From Lophius americanus (Eukaryota > Chordata > Actinopteri > Lophiiformes > Lophiidae): a stretch of 64,000 bases of DNA. Position 1 is the first letter of the stretch. Each line of letters starts with the position of its first letter. The notes beneath the pieces were generated by a model. That model had not been told where the DNA came from and did not search any database. It was given only the letters and a program-made list of their open reading frames with translations. Position numbers and translations under genes: made by a program. Of the stretch, positions 38,701 through 53,700 are shown piece after piece. The stretch spans positions 9,680,001 through 9,744,000 of the forward strand of contig JBBDHG010000028.1 of NCBI GenBank assembly GCA_037951165.1, in the 5' to 3' direction.

Positions 38701-41700
38701 GTACCTGAGCTTGTCGAGATCTTTCCCCGTTATAACTGTCTGTAATAAATCCATTATTCTACAAAAGACAACTTAGACTTCTCGAGTTAATTCCTTTCCT
38801 TCAAATGATCATAAGGACAGGATTTCTCTTTATCAGTATGTTTTACGAAAAACTATTTGACACTTAGACTTATTTCTGTTGTATCAAGTTTTTTAAATTC
38901 TGTTTAGTAATTCCTCACATTCAATATGGCAAAAAAAACAACGTTATTGAATAGGACTATCTCAATTGACATGATTAATGCCTCCTCCTCAGTGACCCTT
39001 TGACGTGCAGTGTCGCCCAGGGCTCCATCCTACGCCCTTTACTCTTAAGCATATACATGATGCCCACTGGGGTATATTACATATTACATTAGGGGATTTG
39101 ATGAAGCAGAGTGAGCAACTTTTCTTGACAGAAGCAGGGGAATCAGTTTGGTCAAAACAGCTGGTATTAAATTAAACACTGGCTTATGTCCTTCTTTTCT
39201 TCCAGCTTCAGGAAAAAGCAGAAACTGTGACATGCAATTTGAGACAAGCAATGAAATAGCAAGAGCCTGTCTTCAGCTTTTCCAAACATGTTGCATTAAT
39301 CTGCCTCACCTGAAGGGTCTGGCATTAAAGAAAAATCAATTAAATTGATTTTATGTGTTTATGACCTCTATGACGTTCACAGGCTAACTGGATTGACAAA
39401 TTAGCTGGATGAAAAGACCTTTCATCACTGACTTTCTTAATTAAATGGAATAGTTGAAACATACAGATTCCAGATTGTTTTCACTGAATATAAGAGCACA
39501 TGGACGCAAACTGTCAACACACTCCCATGCACATATTCCCACACAGCCACACCCAAGTCCAGTGGGAAGCCAGTAGGTTGCCCCAATCAGAGGAATTTAG
39601 TCATCATTGGAAAAATCAGCCTCATCGAGTCTTGAGGCCTTTTTTCGGCCTGAGAGCTCCAAAGTAAAACAAAAGTTCAACACATTCAAGAGCGGAAGTG
39701 AAAATGTAGAAACAAGCAAAGATACACAGGCTTCTAATAAGTAGGATATTTCTTCCTCCCTCTCATATATCCAACTCATTGTATCAATAAAGACAGGCTT
39801 ACCAATATTTTCATGTTACCAAAGGAATCAAAAACGGATCTCTCCTTTGGCTAATATCAGAAATAACACTATTACCTTACATCCTCCACATCATTCGGTA
39901 AAAGTTTCTGTGGTCCTCTTTACTTCAAGCAGAGCAAAGAGTAGTCAGGAATTAATTCTCCTACTGCCCATTTAAATACCACAGTAATCTTGTAACCCAA
40001 GGTGATGCAACTAAATCAGATTCTCCAGATGGGGAAGCTGCTTCACAAAGAACCCATCTGTGTCTCTGTGACTTATAGACATCCCCATATCAGCTTCAGT
40101 GAATACAGGGCTCTGTAACAGAGCTTAGTGGGTGTTCACATACTGGGTACAGCAAGGTCTCCTTGGTTGGCCCAGGGCAACAAGCCAATGGAATTGTGCA
40201 TTGTAATGCACGCACTGCACTGTAAGGGTGCTGGTGGAAACCAACCTTGATTACAGAAAAATGACAGCCAATTTTTTACCACTAATCTATAAGTGAGTTT
40301 ATGTAAGTGGTTAAGTAGCCCCCAACATGTCTAGTCTAAAATGAGAATAGACCATGGCCAAAAAAAGACCAGTTATGAAGCATGTGTTCAGACTAATCAT
40401 TTTTCGGTGCCAATTTTAGGGTTTTGCATGCATTACCATTTACATGAGCATGCACAGACTCGTAATGCCTCAGTAATGCTGATAAACATAGATATAAGTC
40501 ATTAAAGAGGGGTCCATTCTGTGGCCTTTGGGATCCAACAGGCAAAAATGAATCAAGCAGTTAGGATGGTGACAAAGCTGACTTCACATCCTGATAATCA
40601 GCGAAAGGTGAGCCAAAATCTTGCCAAAACAAAATTGCAGAAGAACCTCCATAGGAGGACGCTCCCTACCTGTGACAACAATAGATGACGGTAGAGTCCT
40701 ATCTAAGATGGTAAAAGCCCATGCAGAGGAAATTCCAGTGTTGGAAATGAGGGATTACAACAGGAGTTGGCTTCTTCTAATATTCCTAGTCCTCCTGGCT
40801 GTGTTGAAAAGCAGTGTGGCCAGATCAGGACATCTACGAGAATTGCTGGCTGCATAGCGACTCATACTAGACTGAAGGCTGCCCCTGCTCTGTGTGCGTA
40901 TGTGGGAGGTCTATCACAACACACTGCTTGATGGTGCATGTGGGAGGAGCGAGGATTGGAAACATCCAGAATTTGACAGAATGACATCAGCCCTTAGGTT
41001 CTTATATCTCACTTACGTATCTCCTTCACTTTATTAGTAGCCCCAGTTACGCAGAGGAAAAGGTTTTTGCTTTGATTAAAGTCCGTTTCTGTTCGTAAAG
41101 TCCGTTTCTGTTGTTAATAAAGAAATATAAAAGACATTCACTGGTATTCATAGGAATAAACGTTTTCCATGCACACATCCACAGAGATGCGCCTCCTTAA
41201 TGCCACTGGTTTAAAAGCAGTAATGGAAAGAAGTACTTTGTCCAGCAAGAGGAATTTAAATAGCTCATGCTAGGGAGAAAACTCCACCCTGCTCAGTCTG
41301 ACGGGGGGAAAACGCAGTAAAACCTTTTATTAATATTAATAAATTAAATGGCTTTTGTATATAAAGAACAAGGGCTACCAAGGAAAGACTAACATTGGTA
41401 CAGTCAGACATAGGACATTCACTGGCATTAACAAACAATACTGTCTGCCAGGACTAGGTGATTCATTATAAAAAGATTGTTATCTGGATTCAGATGTAAA
41501 TCAGATCTTCTTGCTGAAGTACGGCAAGTCTCCAGCGTTTTAATTTATAAATTGAGATGCAGCAAAAACTTGATCGCTTATATTTTGGCGAGTGAAGTCT
41601 GGGCGTTTCAGACCATGGCCTGGTATTGGTAGATGGGGGGATTATGTGTGTTGCTAAGTGCTCAAATTAGCTTTATCTTGCTTATACTAAGCGCTAAGCT

Positions 41701-44700
41701 AAATGCTAAAATAGCAATTTAGCAATAACTAAGAGGTCTACTGAGTAGCAGGAGAGCTAACATAATTCAACAGAAGCAGAAACATGAGCGGTAGTCTCTT
41801 ATAAACCCTTAATTCCTTCTTCATGTCATCTTTTCTTATAACCATTTTATTTCTCCGTTGTTTCACAGCGGCTACAAATCTCTTTAACTCGTAACAATTT
41901 TGAGGAGATTAGCACTACTACTCGGCATAAGCCTGGCCGGTCTCGAGATTCCGTCAGGATAGCCAATTTAACATGATGCATACAAGATAATGTAGTGACA
42001 AAAAACAGTGTAACAATAAAATAAAAGTAATGGATCAACTGTCTGTGTTGGCTCATTCAACAGACAGATCAGGTTTCTTTTTGCTATGATCTGGGCTTGG
42101 GAATGACTTCCCATGATAATAAACCTGACGGCTTTGAATTTCTTTTTTTTTTAATACACTGTAATGATTTACTCATATTACAGACAAGAAGAAAAGTGGT
42201 GCATGAAGTCACCTCTCTTTTAAACTGATTTGGAAGATTGTCCTTAAAAAGAAAAAAGCATGAAAGTGAAATGTATTCATTTAAGTCTACGAACTCAGCT
42301 AAGTTTAAAAACTGTAAGTGTGTAGATAAATTCAGTTTGAGTGACATGAACTTTTAGCTCATGTGAAGCAAGACCAAGCACAAAATATGGAATATGGATG
42401 GAATATGGTTGAGAGGAAGGTTTATTGCTTAAAATTAAAAATGTATTTAAGTTTAATCACAGCAGCCAACAGATGTAACTTTTTTTTAATCATCTCCTTT
42501 TGTACAACTGACATTCTTCCACTCAGTCTAATCACTGAGTGTTGATGTCGGTAATGACTTAAACAAAGTCAGCATGGTAATCACAACTCTCACATCAAAT
42601 GAAATACCACTTAAGTCAGCCTTCTTTAACTAGCTCATGGCGTCACTTAACGCGATGACGTGACAGATGAGCGATCCACAGAATCTACATTTGTACGGCA
42701 GGCAATCTATTCCGACACTTAAGACTGTGAGACTTTTTATGGCAAGTAGGCTATTTATGTTGAGACTACTTCTATCTTAGGTGTTACCTCTGACCCTGTT
42801 TTCATTTCACTGAAAGGAACATATATAAGCCTCTACAAATAACCATTGACTTTGTTCCATCATGTGTGTTATAACAAATCTCATCTGAAAGTCTGACATC
42901 TTAGACTGTGTGTGTTTGTACATACTCAGCAGGAGGTACATATTTGCTCTGTGATTGCGAGTACATTAGCCAGAGAAGTTCTTTGCAATCAGTCTGAACT
43001 GATAAAATAGCAGGAAAAACTGTGTCAAAGCAGTAAACAAAGTGGTAGAGTGGTTGAGTTGTTACATAATTTTCATAAAGCACAAAAACTCATAATTCAA
43101 ATTCATGAGAAAAAGTTTTAGAAATAAAAACTTCATGGTCACAATATGCAGTAAGACAAAGACTATCTGCAAATCTAAACAAAGACAGGTATAACTAGGC
43201 CTATGCTGTTGACCCCAACAGGAAGTTAAAAATGCTGATTGAAAGCCTAAAATTATGCCCGAAAACAGTGTTATTTGTAAAGGTCCTGCTATTGAGTAAA
43301 ATAGGAACTATTAGAGTTAAATCTGATATATACATGATAAATATCCTCAAGTCAATTCATATGCACCAACTTGGATTAAATCTAAACTATTATATCTTTA
43401 ATATATATATTTTTTACAATATGCCTTCAAGTGGATTGATATCAACCAATTAGGACTAAATCAGCTCAACCGTTGAGAAATTATGGCACGAAAACCTTTA
43501 GAAGTAAAGGTCCCACTTGTGTCAGAAATATATACCCTAACGTTCCGAAAATCAATTTAGTTCTTCATCTCCCTAAGGTCTACGGAGGCATGAAATTTGA
43601 AAATGACCAATGAAATAATTATCACTTTAAAACGAAGGATCTGGGTTTGCAGGAGCATTGTTGATAATTCCATAATATCCCATGGGATACAATGACTGAT
43701 TGGTTGGGTCACTACATCATTTTCATAAGAAAGGAAGAAAGAAATGTCTTCATTTAAGACAAAAGGTTTCAAAGTATGCAGTAAGAGGAGTGCAAGTATA
43801 TATAAACACTGGTATAAAAATGCAGACGTGTACCACTGTGGATCAAAACTCTCTGAAATACAAGGCTATGCTGATGCAAAGTGCTGCCAGATATTTTGAG
43901 TTTATAACAGCCAGATGGTGTAACTGTGGGGCCTCTTAACCTTTAAACTTTAAGCTCTGATCCCTGAGGCAATACATCGCTCTTTTAAGCAGATGTAGCG
44001 TGTTTCACTTCACTGGACAAACACATGTAGTAGAACCAATGTGGTTCTCTGCACTTGAGTATTTGTGGGAGTGTGTAGGCATTCTGAAACAGTTGGGGGT
44101 CCATTTTCAACCAGTCAGAAATTTGACATTAGTAAAGGGAATGAGGACGAATTTTCTGATAAAGCCCCTCCGGCCCCAGCAACTCAAACCACTAATGGCC
44201 TGTTGACAATAAAGTGGATTTACATTCAAGTATTCAAAAACTATAAAGAGCTTAAGTGGCTGGACATTATCAACTTAATGTATGCCAGTATTGTCCGGTG
44301 CCATATTTGGTTCATTGCTGAAATATTGATTTGCTTAGAAGCTCAGAAAACAATAAAGCTCATGCAGTTATGCAACAGAACCAGAAACCTGCGCCAGAAG
44401 AAGAAGGGCTACATGTATCAAAAAATGGAAATGAAGAGTTCAGTCAGAAAGACTATCCTCTGGCACACAACGGCCACAGTTACCACTCAGTCCACTCTTA
44501 TCTTCATCTTTCACACATGCTCAGAATCAGTTACCTGCTTTACAGTCTGGGGTTGCCTCATACCCTCCAATCACTGTGTCTCACCTGCATGCTAAGCCTA
44601 TCGCCATCAGCTGCTGTCATTAAATATGACTCTACCTTCTTCCTCTGCTTTCATGCTGCTGGTTGGTGCAAGCACTACCCCCATTCTCTATCTTGTCTTT

Positions 44701-47700
44701 GCAGATCCATCAGCCTCAATAGAGTCATCAGCCACCACCATCAGTAGACCAGACTGCATAGGGTGAATTTTCCATATGCTGCTCAGGCAGAGACCGTTCG
44801 ATCACAATCCCCCTGAAGAGTCTAAGCTTCAAATCATTTCTAAAAGACTCATTATCACACATCATCTGTTGTATGAAATGATTCATCTTTTCTACATTCT
44901 GTCTTCTCTGATTGATATACAATACATGAACACATATAATGTAAAACCACAGGGGCACCGAATCTAGGTCAGGGTTGTTAAATTCAATAGGTGGTTTTAC
45001 ATGGAACACTCATCTAATATCCAAATTAGACCTTTCCAGATTGCAATGTCGGTTGCCTGTTCACATGACTTGTGATCTTTTCCGACCCGGTGTTTACATG
45101 CATAACCTCATCTAATCAGAAACGCTTTCTGACATGCGCAGATGATCCAGACTCCCATTCAAAAGGTGGGGATAATGCATCGATGAGCTGGGTGCCAACC
45201 GCCAACATACACCCAGAAGAAGAATACGACAAAAAGGGCATGTGCGAAGTGACTTTTTGTCCATCTAACCGTCCAACTATGTTCAACTCTTTCAAAGTTG
45301 TAATGAATAAATGACTCTCCGATGCAGACCGGTACTGTTTTGAAGTTGCCATATTTAAGATGCGTTGCGCTAAAGAACTCAGCGGAGCATTACCTCATGA
45401 CGCTGGGCATGCGCAGATACAACTCAGACAGAAAGCTTTCCAAAACAGTGTTTACAAGCATCGACTGGCTATCGGAAAGGTTTTCCGAAAGGATTTTGAC
45501 CACCTCCTTGCAAAGGAATGATATCTCTTTAGGAAAGGTTCTTTCCATTCGGAAAGGGGTGTTTACATGCAGCATTTTTTTCTCGATTGGACATCTTTTC
45601 CGGATCTAATCGGAATTAAGCTGTCCATGTAAACCCACCTTATGGCGGACGCAGCCAAAATTAAAGATGGATCACATCGTGGGCCGAACAGGACTCAAAC
45701 AGGCCATTTTTAATCTGAGGTATTATGACAATTTTATTCTTTTTTTTTTTTACTAATTTTATAGAATTCCGAACAACTGAATAGAAAATACTCAAATTAC
45801 AGCTTAAATTCAATATAGATCATCATAACTAATTTTTGTGTCTCCCTCTCAATCAGCATAGTTTCACAGAATAATTTCCAATGAAAAGCTTTTATTCACA
45901 GGCATCAATAAAAGCTAGAAAAATTATATTTTACAAGTTAAAAATTACATCTATAATCAACCGGTTTTTAGGCAACAACAAATAATGAACTTTTAATGTT
46001 CCTTGGTAAATGGCAGCTCTAATTCGGCCATTTCAGTCTTCTGTCACAATAAAACAGTAAAAGTAGAAAACAGTCATGAACAGCCTAACGGTGTATTTCA
46101 CACTAAATGTGAACAACTTCATGTGGTTTCTTGTTTTTAACGCAACAGCACTGGCAAATGTTGAATGGCTGGAGGACGTGAACAAATCTCGCCAATTAAT
46201 GAAAACATGTGTTCTATGTACGAATACGTGCGAGTGACATACTTATACATTTAATACTTATCCTTTTTAAAAAAGGTTTATCAACTACATCTTTTCCCGT
46301 TCTCCGTAGAATCTCCTCTAAGGATCATCAAATGTTTATCAGAGTGACTGGATGAACGCTGATATCTGACTACAGAGGAGCTTGGAGAAAAGCTGGAGCT
46401 ATTGATTGACGTGCTGGCTATCGCAGTGCATTCCGGGATTTGTCAGGACAGTTATTATAAAAATGTACTTGTCTCGCCTGCCTTTAGTTTGACACAAGTT
46501 TCTGGTATAGGGAATACACATCTAACATTCAACTACATTTCGTAAAGGAAACATTCCCTTTTATTTAGATTAACACAAATACTTAATGTGTTCTTTTTTG
46601 GCCCAGGCCTAATCCTGCAAACAACCAACCAACCAAGTGTCCCAACAAGGTCAACAAAGTTCTAATAGTTTCTGGATTTTTGAACACATGAACAAACCTA
46701 AGTTTGTTGTTGTGCCACCATCTGCACTTCTTGAGAAAAAGTTACTAATTCTGTGTGGGTTCCTTGATGGTATTGCCAGCTTAATTGTCAGGAAAACACA
46801 CAGTACTTCTTGCGCAGTGAAGAATACAGTGTTAGGACAATGACCAGAAATGGCTGGTGCATGAATAGAATGTTCTTTTACAAGAAACATAATAACAAGG
46901 AAGGAGGGGCCAGTATTCCCAGTGGAGCCAAATGAGTGAGATTGAGTTCATGCTTAAAAACTTTTCCTTGTAAAGTTCATCTTCCGAGTAAAAGTTATAG
47001 CTCTTTGTCTTGGTCCGTGTCAACTCATCTTGTCTTTCTTTCACTTGATTCTTAGAATATAAAGGAAAATTATTTTAAGGAAAGAGGCGGGGGGGACCTG
47101 CTGGTCGACAAGTGGCGATGCAAAGCTATCAGGGAAGCACACTAAGAAATCACCTACAAGAGTGGTGTGTACAAATGTTTGACAATCACATGGAAAAAGT
47201 GGCGGTCATCTGTTGTAATAACATCTGCAGGAAAGTGTTTACTGTTGGCTATTAAAAACTCTTTACTAAGACCCTCCTCCTGGACTGTATTGACACCAAA
47301 AGATAGACCTAGAGCTAATGTTGCAAGAAAGACTTAATGATTAATGATTAATTAAGACTTGTGGAAACTGATAATGATTAATTAGGTTCTGGCTCTGAAA
47401 TGTCATTCTTTTAGCAGCAAAAAAAGAAAAAGGGAAAGAGAATGTCTGGCAAACAGATGGAGATAACTAACATTGTCCCCAAGGATTAAAAAGTCCTGCA
47501 TGGTTATTTACAACCAAAAAATCTGACTACAAAGCTGGTCAATCTACCGTACATGGGTGAAACTCAACTTTCAAGGACTAGTTTGGACCATAAGGTAAAC
47601 AGTTAACTCCAATAATACCAAATGCTAAACTAGGCCTACACTGTCATCCTCAAAGTGTGCCCCATATCCCTTGCATTGCACAATTGCAATGGTTATACCC

Positions 47701-50700
47701 CTTAAATTAAATGTGAAGTTATATAGATATTGATATCCTTGCATCAATTCATCTGCAGCAAATCTGGACTTCCGAACCAATGGTGGGAAAATTGCACATA
47801 GACTTTTGGCGATAAAGCTCCCACGAGTGTCATAAATATGCAACTGACCTTTGCCAAAATTAAACCAGTGAATTTATGGGGGTACAAAATTTGAAAATGA
47901 TCTATGAAATAATTTTTAAGTTATCACGTCACCACGACCACTCTGCAGCAGTCACTATGACAAATCTCTCAAATTTTAAGAGATATAATTACTTCTCTCT
48001 ATGATGTTTCTACTAGATTCATCTTCGCACAATTATAATTGTTCCAGAGTCCAAGGATGTCACTTGCCCGGGTACCCCTGCAGTTAGGTTCCAAATGAGG
48101 ACACACTACAGCACAAAACAACCTTTGTGTGCCATGAAGTCCTTCCTAAATGACCTTAATTTTAAAATTGTGGCTGTTATGCAATAGTAGATGAACAAGT
48201 TTGGAGTCTAAGAAGCCTAATCCTCCAAAAAGATTTATATGGGAGCCTGCTGTCTAAACAAAGAAGCAGACGGTTCACCTCTGCATCTCTTTGGAGAAAT
48301 GCCACAGAATAATATCATTCAGTTAGGTCACATTCTTACTTATTATTATCATTGGGTGGATGGTTGCCAGAGAGTCGGCTGCAAAGTGTCAGATGCCAGA
48401 ATACTCAGTTATCATACGATTTGGACAGAAGCAAAAGCCTGGTTTCACCCTCAAATCAACTTATACAGCCATTATAAGGCAAATAATGGCTGTATATTAA
48501 GCAAAAACCGCAACCCCTAATTTCAAGTGAAAGATGGAAGTTTACCCCTCCCTTTACCTGCTTAAGGTACGGTGAGAAAGATGCTCACTCCAAATCATGT
48601 GTTAACATTGATTCTGATGTCCTTATATGTGGGTCAATCAGAAAAATGATATTACAACGAAATACAGGCAAGAACTGCATTATTACCATTTAATCATGAT
48701 TAAACTGTACAAAGATAAGAAAAGACACATCACCATGGTAAGACGTGATTTGGTAAATTTATAACATAATTTAGCGCGGCACTCAGTACAGTGCCAGCCA
48801 TCACCTAAACTCTCTAATTATGCACTTGTCACTTTAGCTTGCATGGCTTGTGTCTATACTAAACATGGAAATTGATGGAATAAATCTGTCATATTCATTT
48901 AAGAAGTTGCAAATGTGTTTCATGTGTTTGTGATTTGGCAAAGATCCAAATAAAATCTGTATTCATTAGAAGTAAATGGTTGACTTTTACAAATCATCTA
49001 ACCATAGATTATTTAATTTTTTTAATAAGACTTGAATGATATCAAGAGATTGTTGAGCCATGGCACTGAGTTCTTTCTGTTTCTTTCTGTTTCTTTATGT
49101 AAGGGTACGTAAGGGTTGTTTTTGGTAATTCAACATTCCTCTGGTTCTGTAACTAATCTTGAGGCGACAGATCACTTGGAGTCATACATAGGAAAAAAAG
49201 GAGTGTCCGCAGTGATATAATTCTATACATTCACTATTCATCTCCACCATGATTTTGTAACCCAGCCGTCTGAACCGCAGCCTGCAGGACAACAACAGAC
49301 TTCAGTTGTAATCATTTGAAACTCTTGCCCCGTGAATGCAGCAACTGATAATCTGTTCCCAATGGGGTTGGCACGATCAACTCCTTGGATATGTTAAGGT
49401 TGTGGCGACAGGAACCCAGACAACTGTGACTAACATTTATGGGATCATAGAGGAAGCATTAACCTCCTGGAGAGAATATGCAATACTCACACACACACTC
49501 GCACACCTGGTTACAACAGCAAAACAAAGAAAAAAGCTTACTGGATCTTGTGCAAACTAACCCAATGACATCAAAAACAGGGTAAATCAAAGACACTTGA
49601 CTTATTTAATATCTCAAATTTTGTACATTGGCTGAAAATTATATTTTAAGGAAGACAAAACTATATAATGTACAATTTTATTTAGGTTGTTTCATATTTA
49701 TCTTGTACCACAAAGTATTAGGGCAGCATTGACGAAAACAATTTTTAGAAATGGGGATTACGAGTCGTTAAAACGATTAAAGTCGTTGATTTTTGCTAAT
49801 TTTTGGCCATGCATTGGAGGGGGAGTTGAGGAATGTGGAATATCTTGTCAATGTATGTTTCAATACTGGTATGGTAAGAACATCAATAAATATCCAATCT
49901 TTTTGCACATTTTTCTGGTGAGAATTGTAACTATTTTCTCATTATTTTATATATATATGTATCTAATTAATCTTTTAGTTATATATAGATTTATATTATA
50001 ATTCTATTTTTAGTTTTCAAAGTGGCACTAATTCTCTTCATAACTTTAATTTGTATTTCTGTGCTAGAAACTGTTGAGATTTAGCATCACTGCTACCTTT
50101 CTGCACCACAGCTGACCACAGATGAACCAGGAAGTTCGCCTTCAATAGACAAATCCATGCATCCATATTTCGTCAGTAATTTGCAAAATAATTTGTAAAA
50201 GATTATACTTCAGTAGATAACGTCACCATATGAGCGTGGCAGAAAAAAGATTGAACTCAACATTACCAGGGGTTTGGATATCAAACAACCTAATGTCATT
50301 AAGTAAATAAGCACAGTGTAAGACAAAGCAAAAAATCTAATTTCTTGACCTCTCAAAATACCGTAAAGACAAAAGGGTAGAAGGCAGAAGACAAACTGGA
50401 CACGGGTTGATGACTGAGCTGTTCTATCATAGCCTGAAGAGAAGAATGAAGAATTGCTGCACACACTGTACATGTATCTCTTCGGAAGTGTATATCCGTG
50501 CCAGAGAAGCAGCAGCTACAAACCTACACTGACATTCTCTCACACTCCTCCCCTTTTGAATGTGTTCACAAAAGAGCTTCACAGTCAAGTGGAGGAGTAC
50601 AACTTTAACTCCCTCCAACTTCTCAGAAGAAACTCTGTTCAGATCTGGGTTCAAAGTGTAATTTGAAGGAGGAATCTGAACTCTTGTGGAGCAGTTATAG

Positions 50701-53700
50701 CCTGGCAAGGACCAGAGAAAATACAAGATGTACCCCTACTCCCCCTACTCATAACCCTAATATTTGTTGAACTGTATTTCCATCAAATAGTTGGTTGGTT
50801 CGGTTTAGTCCAAATATAGTGAATATTAATGGACTTGAGGAGGTCTATCTTGCACAGATCATATTTTGTCTAATAGTTGATCTTTTCCTCACAAGGGGGA
50901 GCTCTTTTTACGAAAAATACTACATTTCATCAACTCGCAACCCCAAACTCGATGAAAATGAATCAACTCGCGAAGATCTATCTTATATAGATCATATTTT
51001 TCTCTGATAGTTCATATTGTATTCCATAGGAGTAGCTTTATGAATAAAACTTCTTTTTGGACATAACTTCACATGTAATTGAGGAATAACAGCAGTTTCA
51101 GAATGATGTTTTGTATTCTCCTGGCAAAGTTCCTGATGAACTGCAGTCTTAATGTGGTGTGTGACATTTTTAAATGTGAAACTGCCAAAAGGATCCAGTT
51201 TTTAGTCACAGATTATGTAAAAAAAAACACATTGTTTACTATGAACATATTTTTGTAATCAACAAAAAACAATATTAATTTGATATCTTTTATAGACTAG
51301 TCTTCATCGACAGCAATAGCACCGACACATGTTGAACAGCTGGACGACGTGCACACACCTCACCAGTTAATTAAGATGTGCTTTCTATTTACTAATACAG
51401 GGATACTACTGACAGATATGTTTTTTGTTTAGCGTTTTACATTTTTTTCTCATCCATATCCAGTATCCAGTCACTCTAAAATACTCAAGTATTTTAGAGT
51501 GACTGGATACCTGTTGATATCTAACAAAAGAGGAACGGGGAGGACAACTAGCCCTCTTATTTTACAAACCTGCTCTCGCTGTACACTCTGGGATTTGTAG
51601 TTCATGTGGTGTTTGTGCTGTATACCAAAGGGCCAGTGGAAATTAGATATTGTCTCGCGGGATAGATGATTGATGAGTGATGGTGGTAATGAGGTCTTAG
51701 CTGCTAGGCAGCAACAGGATTTATGGACCAAGTTCATCATTTAAAAAAGCAATTTAGGATTAGAGAAGTACCATTGTCTTACAATCATGTTATCTATATG
51801 AAAGTTTGCCTCTTCTAGTGCTTGACTTGTGTGATAAATTGGGTATTTTTTTGTTATGTTTATAGAAGAGGCTGGCCAAACAAATACCCCCATAGTGAAA
51901 TTCACCCCCAGCAGCTGTGGCTCTTTTGAAAAAATAAACACAATGAAAGTTGAAACCAATCTCTGGAAACCAGCAACCACATAGTCTGCACTCACCCTGC
52001 ATTGATCCCAACAAAACATTGGCCCTATAATTTAAAGCTTTATGCAATCCCTCAATAAGCAAAGTGGATATACAACCTGCTGCTGCATTTGAGAAACACC
52101 CAGCACATAAACAATAGTTTTTTTTATTTTCAACTACCACTTGTGAAATTGTACATCCTTTCCTTTTTTCTTTCATAGCTTTAAAAGCCAATCCTTCAGA
52201 GGAACTAATTGCCTTTTCAGGACCAAAAAGTGTGAAGCCAAACACTTAAATTTCTTGGAAATTCTTCCCCCTGTGAGTCTCTGCAAGGGTACTCTTTTTA
52301 ACGGTTTCTTTGAAAGCTATGTGCGAACTAAGCCCTTTTATAATAAGTGTGTATAGCTAAATGTAGTCAAACAGGGCTACTTACGGGACACGTTTGAAGT
52401 CAACATCTCAAAGTGCTTGTGATTGTGTGTGTGCACAAATCCAATAACAGAATAAGAGGAGACTTACATCTATTCTATTTTAGAGAATTCTATTCTCAGC
52501 TGCTGTTGAGTGTGTGGTAGATACTTTGTTGGCAGTGATAGAAGGTAGCTCAGTAACCCCTGACCTTTGGCTATCTGGGATGCCAATGAAAACATTCAAG
52601 ATGAATCAAGCACATTTTAGGAGGTAGATGGACTTTTAGACCACTTTGAGATTGCCTGTAAGAAGGGACGGTGCAACGATTATGTTATTGATAGCATCAC
52701 ATATTTAAAATAAAACATGTTGACGACATCAAACCTTACGCAAGGGAATTTTTTGATGATTTCAGCTCGGAATTCAATACCATGGAGCCACACCTTCTTA
52801 TCAGCAAACGCAAACAGCTGAATGTATATCTATCCTACATTCTGGGATGACACTTTTTCCTGACTAACTTCACCCAGCAGGTCAGGGTGACAAGCATCCT
52901 CTCGGAACCACGGTCCATCAGCACTGGTGCCCCCTAGGGCTGTGTCAGTTCCCCAGCCCTCTTCACATTGTACACCAATGGCTGCACAAGGACACAGCCT
53001 GGAACCTGTATCATTAAATGATCTGATAATACAGCCATTCTAGGTCTGTTACACATTGATAGTTGCCCGTCATCGTATTACTCAATCAATAGAGGAATTT
53101 TTGCAGTGGTGTGAGAACAAACATCTTGTGTTGAATGTTTGGAAGACTGAGGAACTGGTGTTTGACCCAAAGACAGTAAGCGGCCACTAATAATGTCCCC
53201 ATAACCCAGGTCTGCTCGTATAAATATCTTATGGCCATTTTTGACTCTGCTATTGGAACTCACTGTTCCAAACTCCAACGGCGTATGTACTTTCTACGCA
53301 GACTCAAGGTCTGGAGTGTGTAAAATATTTCCCACTTTTGGAAATTTGTTTTTCCTGTGTTTGATTATATTGATATTACATACACAATCGGACATATGAC
53401 TGAGAACAGTAAAAATATTATAATAATTTGCAAATATCCGTAGCGGACATAGTAGCCATGCAATTTCCATATTATTACTTTTCAGGGATATCATTTATTA
53501 ATTTGTGCATGGTTTCTATTTCAAGGTTGCTATTTTACAAGATTGTAGTGTGAGTTTTACTAAACTGAGCGGTTAATTACCTCCTATTTTACTGGGACTT
53601 CCTGCAGGTAGCTGTGTTGGGTACCATACCACAGACTAGCTTAAATACTAATAATACATTTGATTTATAACGCACTTTTCATTTGTTACAAATCTCAAGG

